DNA of 8,018 bases. Origin: Elusimicrobia bacterium CG06_land_8_20_14_3_00_38_11. Lineage in GTDB: Bacteria; Elusimicrobiota; UBA8919. The notes under the pieces are model-generated. The model did no database searches and had not been told where the DNA came from. It was given only the letters and a program-made list of their open reading frames with translations. The position numbers and the translations under genes are program-made. Positions 5,898 through 8,018 of the stretch are shown in pieces; the stretch's first letter is position 1; each line of letters opens with the position of its first letter. The DNA lies in contig PEVQ01000268.1 of NCBI GenBank assembly GCA_002780205.1, forward strand, positions 1 through 8,018. Direction: 5' to 3'.

Positions 5898-7138
5898 TAC
5901 GAAGTTTTCTTATCGGTTTTATTTTTTTGTCTCTCCAAAACCTTCAAAAAAGCATTGACGATTTTCGGGTCAAACTGTGTCCCTGAACCTTTTTTCAGTT
6001 CATCAATTGCAATATCACAAGATAGTGCTTTTCTATACGGTCTGTCCGATGTCATCGCATCATATGAATCAATAACCGCTACAATTCGCGCACCGATGGG
6101 AATTTCCTCGCCTATCAAACCCGCACTGTAACCCGTTCCGTCAAACCACTCGTGATGATAAAGAATCAAAGGTGCAATGGGCGCCAGAAACTCAATGGGA
6201 GCGATTATTTTTTCGCCGATAAGCGGATGTTTTCTTATTTCGTCCATTTCCACATCGGTAAGTTTAGACGCTTTCAGTAAAATCTCCTCTTTGATTCCTA
6301 TTTTTCCAACATCATGCATCATAGCGGCATACTCAATATGTTTTACCATTGACTTAGGAAGATGCAACTCCTCGGCAACAAGTTTCGCATAATATCCGGC
6401 GCGGTCGGCATGTTCTCTCGTATAGGCATCTTTTGCGTCAATTGCTTTTGCAAGCGTTTGCATCGTCTCAAGATAAAGCCGCTGAAGATTCTGGTAAAGT
6501 TCAATGTTTTCAATCGTAATTGCCGCCTGACCCGCGAGAAGTTGCAGCAGCCGCAAATCCCGCTCGCCGAATTTTTCGCCTCGTTTTTCCCTGTTGACAT
6601 TCAGAACGCCTATAACTTTATTTTTTATTTTGAGAGGAACGGATATGAACGATTTTGAAGGATACTTAATATTTTCCGCCTTGAAAAATCTCGGGTCTGT
6701 TTCTATATCTTCAACGAAAATTTCCTTCCCATCGCGAGCGACAAGTCCCGCAATACCCTCTCCGATTTTAAGCCGCGTTGTCTCTATAATGTCTTTTGAA
6801 AGTCCGCGGGCGGCGACGATTACAAGTTCATTCGTTGCTTCGTCAATTAGCATTAAAGAACCGATAGTAGTTTTTAATACTTTTACCGCATAATCAACTA
6901 TCATTTTGGAAAGGGCTTGCTTGTTATGAATCGGCGAGGGTTTCAATCCGAAGTTGTGAAGTTCTGTAAGCATGTTGATGAGATTATCAACGGCAGCGAC
7001 GCTGTTTATGTATTTCTCTTTTACATCACCCATTTCTTTCTTTATATTAAACAACTGCCGCAGTTGGGATTTGTATCTGTTGAAAAAATAAATCCCTATT
7101 AAAACCGCCAATAATATGAGAAATAATTCAAGGTACAT
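5897..7138 (-). CDS. Membrane-anchored GAF and HD-GYP cyclic-di-GMP phosphodiesterase
   Basis: The 413-residue protein has one N-terminal membrane helix (about 3-20), a short coiled linker, a GAF sensor domain (about 70-215, with GEGIAGLVARDGKEIFVEDIE-like core) and an HD-GYP domain (about 220-405). HD-GYP enzymes are metal-dependent and hydrolyse cyclic-di-GMP at the inner membrane face. The metal ligands are present: His243, His275-Asp276 in MMHDVGKIG, His304 in KHPLIGEK, His328-His329-Glu330 and Asp333 in HHEWFDGTGYS, and Asp357/Asp360 in VIDSYDAMTSDRPYR. The signature reads GYS where GYP is usual. The GAF ligand is unknown. No clear Shine-Dalgarno precedes the ATG, and the upstream gap is repeat DNA. 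The HAMP gene lies upstream on the same strand and may be co-transcribed. The TAG stop abuts another repeat element. Confidence 0.92.
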   Translation of the reverse strand: MYLELFLILLAVLIGIYFFNRYKSQLRQLFNIKKEMGDVKEKYINSVAAVDNLINMLTELHNFGLKPSPIHNKQALSKMIVDYAVKVLKTTIGSLMLIDEATNELVIVAARGLSKDIIETTRLKIGEGIAGLVARDGKEIFVEDIETDPRFFKAENIKYPSKSFISVPLKIKNKVIGVLNVNREKRGEKFGERDLRLLQLLAGQAAITIENIELYQNLQRLYLETMQTLAKAIDAKDAYTREHADRAGYYAKLVAEELHLPKSMVKHIEYAAMMHDVGKIGIKEEILLKASKLTDVEMDEIRKHPLIGEKIIAPIEFLAPIAPLILYHHEWFDGTGYSAGLIGEEIPIGARIVAVIDSYDAMTSDRPYRKALSCDIAIDELKKGSGTQFDPKIVNAFLKVLERQKNKTDKKTS

Positions 7139-7150
7139 AAATTGTAAGGG

Positions 7151-7254
7151 CAGGATTAGAAGTCAGGATTAAGTTATAAGTTGTAAGGATTAAGAAAAAA
7201 CTTAATACTTAAAGCGAACAAAGTGAGCGACTTAATCCTTATCACTTAATCCTG
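7151..7254. repeat. AGGATTAAG inverted repeat between HAMP and HD-GYP genes
   Basis: Direct units CAGGATTA (7151), CAGGATTAAG (7164) and TAAGGATTAAG (7184) face CTTAATCCTTA (7231) and ACTTAATCCTG (7244). Two perfect 11-bp stems result: 7164-7174 with 7244-7254, and 7184-7194 with 7231-7241. The central loop contains CTTAATACTTAA and a GCGAACAAAGTGAGCG sequence. No U-run follows on the minus strand, so it is not a typical intrinsic terminator, but the transcript would fold strongly. The element fills nearly the whole 123-base gap. Confidence 0.85.
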
Positions 7255-7261
7255 ATTTAAT

Positions 7262-7843
7262 CTAAATCTTAAAGCCGGAAGAAATTTTATTCAATTCCGA
7301 GATGAGTCCGTTAATCTGCCCTAAAATTTCAGACAATTCAGAGGGTGATATATTTTTTTGCGAAAGCCGCGAAGAAATTGCCGAAAGTTTTTCGCCTGCG
7401 ATTTTTGCCGAGTCCTTATCTGCGGAGACCTTTTTCTGAATTTCAGAAACCATCCCGTTAAATTTATCCTGAAGTTCAATAAGTTCGTCGCCGCTTCTCA
7501 AATGCACTCTGTATGTCAGGTCACCGCCGGCGACCGTATCACAGGAACGCTCAAACTTAAATATGGGACCTGCAAACTTATGCGAAACAAAAATCGCAAT
7601 TATGAAGACAATTACCAGAAGAACCGCAAGTTTGCCGAGCATAAGATTGTTGATTTTGAGCATAACCGGATACAGACCCGGTGCTTCTAATTCCATAATC
7701 GCGCGGCCTACGGTATAATAAACATCCCATCCGACGGTAAAAGCGACCAGAATCATAGCGATAAGAACAACGGCGATATACTTGAACTGCAGCGCCCTTT
7801 TGATAATTACGATTCTTCTTTTGTATTTCGGTTTATCATCCAT
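7262..7843 (-). CDS. Two-TM stand-alone HAMP domain protein
   Basis: The 193-residue protein has a basic N-terminus (KYKRR), a membrane helix at about 21-38, a short exported loop of roughly 30 residues, and a second helix at about 69-87. A HAMP domain follows (about 88-140, beginning HKFAGPIFKFERS and containing GGDLTYRVHLRSGDELIELQDKFN). The C-terminal half is a predicted coiled coil (ISSRLSQ..., LISELNKISS). HAMP modules relay signals across membranes, but no kinase, cyclase or methyl-accepting output domain follows, so the output must be a partner. The GAF/HD-GYP gene immediately downstream is a candidate, by context only. The ATG has GGAGG seven bases upstream and a good promoter. A divergent chemoreceptor-like fragment is an alternative, but the frame ends cleanly. 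Confidence 0.85.
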   Translation of the reverse strand: MDDKPKYKRRIVIIKRALQFKYIAVVLIAMILVAFTVGWDVYYTVGRAIMELEAPGLYPVMLKINNLMLGKLAVLLVIVFIIAIFVSHKFAGPIFKFERSCDTVAGGDLTYRVHLRSGDELIELQDKFNGMVSEIQKKVSADKDSAKIAGEKLSAISSRLSQKNISPSELSEILGQINGLISELNKISSGFKI

Positions 7844-7850
7844 AAAATAA

Positions 7851-7855
7851 CCTCC
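7851..7855 (-). promoter_or_regulatory. Ribosome binding site of the HAMP gene
   Basis: Minus-strand GGAGG, the strongest Shine-Dalgarno in the window, lies seven bases before the ATG at 7843. Confidence 0.75.
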
Positions 7856-7883
7856 AGTAAAAAAGTTAAAACCAACAAATCAT

Positions 7884-7911
7884 ATCATACAAAAAAAATA
7901 AAAAATGTCAA
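7884..7911 (-). promoter_or_regulatory. Sigma70-type promoter of the HAMP gene
   Basis: On the minus strand a perfect TTGACA -35 box (7911-7906) is followed by a 16-base, nearly all-T spacer and TATGAT as -10 (7889-7884). Transcription would start near 7877, giving a leader of about 33 bases that contains the GGAGG site. The DNA upstream of the -35 is AT-rich. It is the only convincing promoter I found, so it may drive the HAMP and HD-GYP genes and possibly more. Confidence 0.75.
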
Positions 7912-7971
7912 GGATTTTTTATTTGAATTACTACTCAGAGCGGAATATACTTTACATGGAAGATGGTGTCA

Positions 7972-8018
7972 TGCTGAACTTGATTCAGCATCTATAGACC
8001 CTGAAACGAGTTCAGGGT
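7972..8018. repeat. Twin-hairpin extragenic repeat at the right edge
   Basis: Two hairpins share the core CTGAA-N5-TTCAG: TGCTGAA-CTTGA-TTCAGCA (7972-7990, 7 pairs) and ACCCTGAA-ACGAG-TTCAGGGT (7998-8018, 8 pairs), separated by TCTATAG. GTGTC at 7967 may pair with sequence beyond the window, so the element is probably cut off. It matches a repeat type I recall as common in environmental bacterial genomes. The rest of 7912-7966 shows no gene. Confidence 0.8.

Noticed and set aside
6343..6600. Minus-strand 85-codon frame inside the HD-GYP gene
   Set aside because: It is out of frame within a clearly coding region, with a Cys/Arg-rich composition typical of a shadow frame.
7151..7254. Intrinsic terminator after the HAMP gene
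   Set aside because: Stems are AT-rich and not followed by a U-run on the transcribed strand; the symmetric multi-unit design fits a repeat element better.

Overview
This window is bacterial chromosomal DNA, AT-rich, with every convincing gene on the minus strand; transcription therefore runs from the right edge to the left. The gene set (threonylcarbamoyl-AMP synthase, RsmI, GAF/HD-GYP and HAMP signalling proteins, purine-rich ribosome binding sites, a sigma70-type promoter) points to an uncultured, probably Gram-negative-type bacterium. The dense, varied extragenic repeats resemble what I associate with deep-branching candidate phyla (Omnitrophota/Elusimicrobia-like genomes). That phylum guess is weak inference.

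Layout in transcription order, right to left. At the right edge is a twin-hairpin extragenic repeat (7972-8018). It is followed by a strong promoter (7884-7911), a two-TM stand-alone HAMP protein (7262-7843), a repeat gap, a membrane-anchored GAF + HD-GYP cyclic-di-GMP phosphodiesterase (5897-7138), a second repeat gap and rsmI (5046-5735, short form). A third repeat gap precedes a tightly packed operon. That operon is argC (3930-4919), a ThaI-like restriction endonuclease (3277-3933), a beta-class SPPY DNA methyltransferase (2321-3277), argJ (1119-2324), tsaC (499-1122) and glyA (1-489, cut by the window edge). Within it, neighbours overlap by 4, 1, 4 and 4 nt and the last gap is 9 nt.

The main oddity is that a complete type II restriction-modification pair sits between two consecutive arginine-biosynthesis genes. 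Both outer junctions keep the 4-nt ATGA stop/start overlap, so the toxic pair appears to be co-transcribed and translationally coupled with argC and argJ. No controller gene or dedicated promoter was seen.

The second theme is repeats. The three inter-operon gaps and the right edge each hold a different inverted-repeat family, several starting within a base or two of a stop codon. Two more short tandem arrays (7-bp and 8-bp periods) lie in frame inside argJ, and one array forms the C-terminal codons of rsmI. No tRNA, rRNA, CRISPR array, transposase or clear rho-independent terminator was seen, and no gene-free stretch exceeds about 175 bases.
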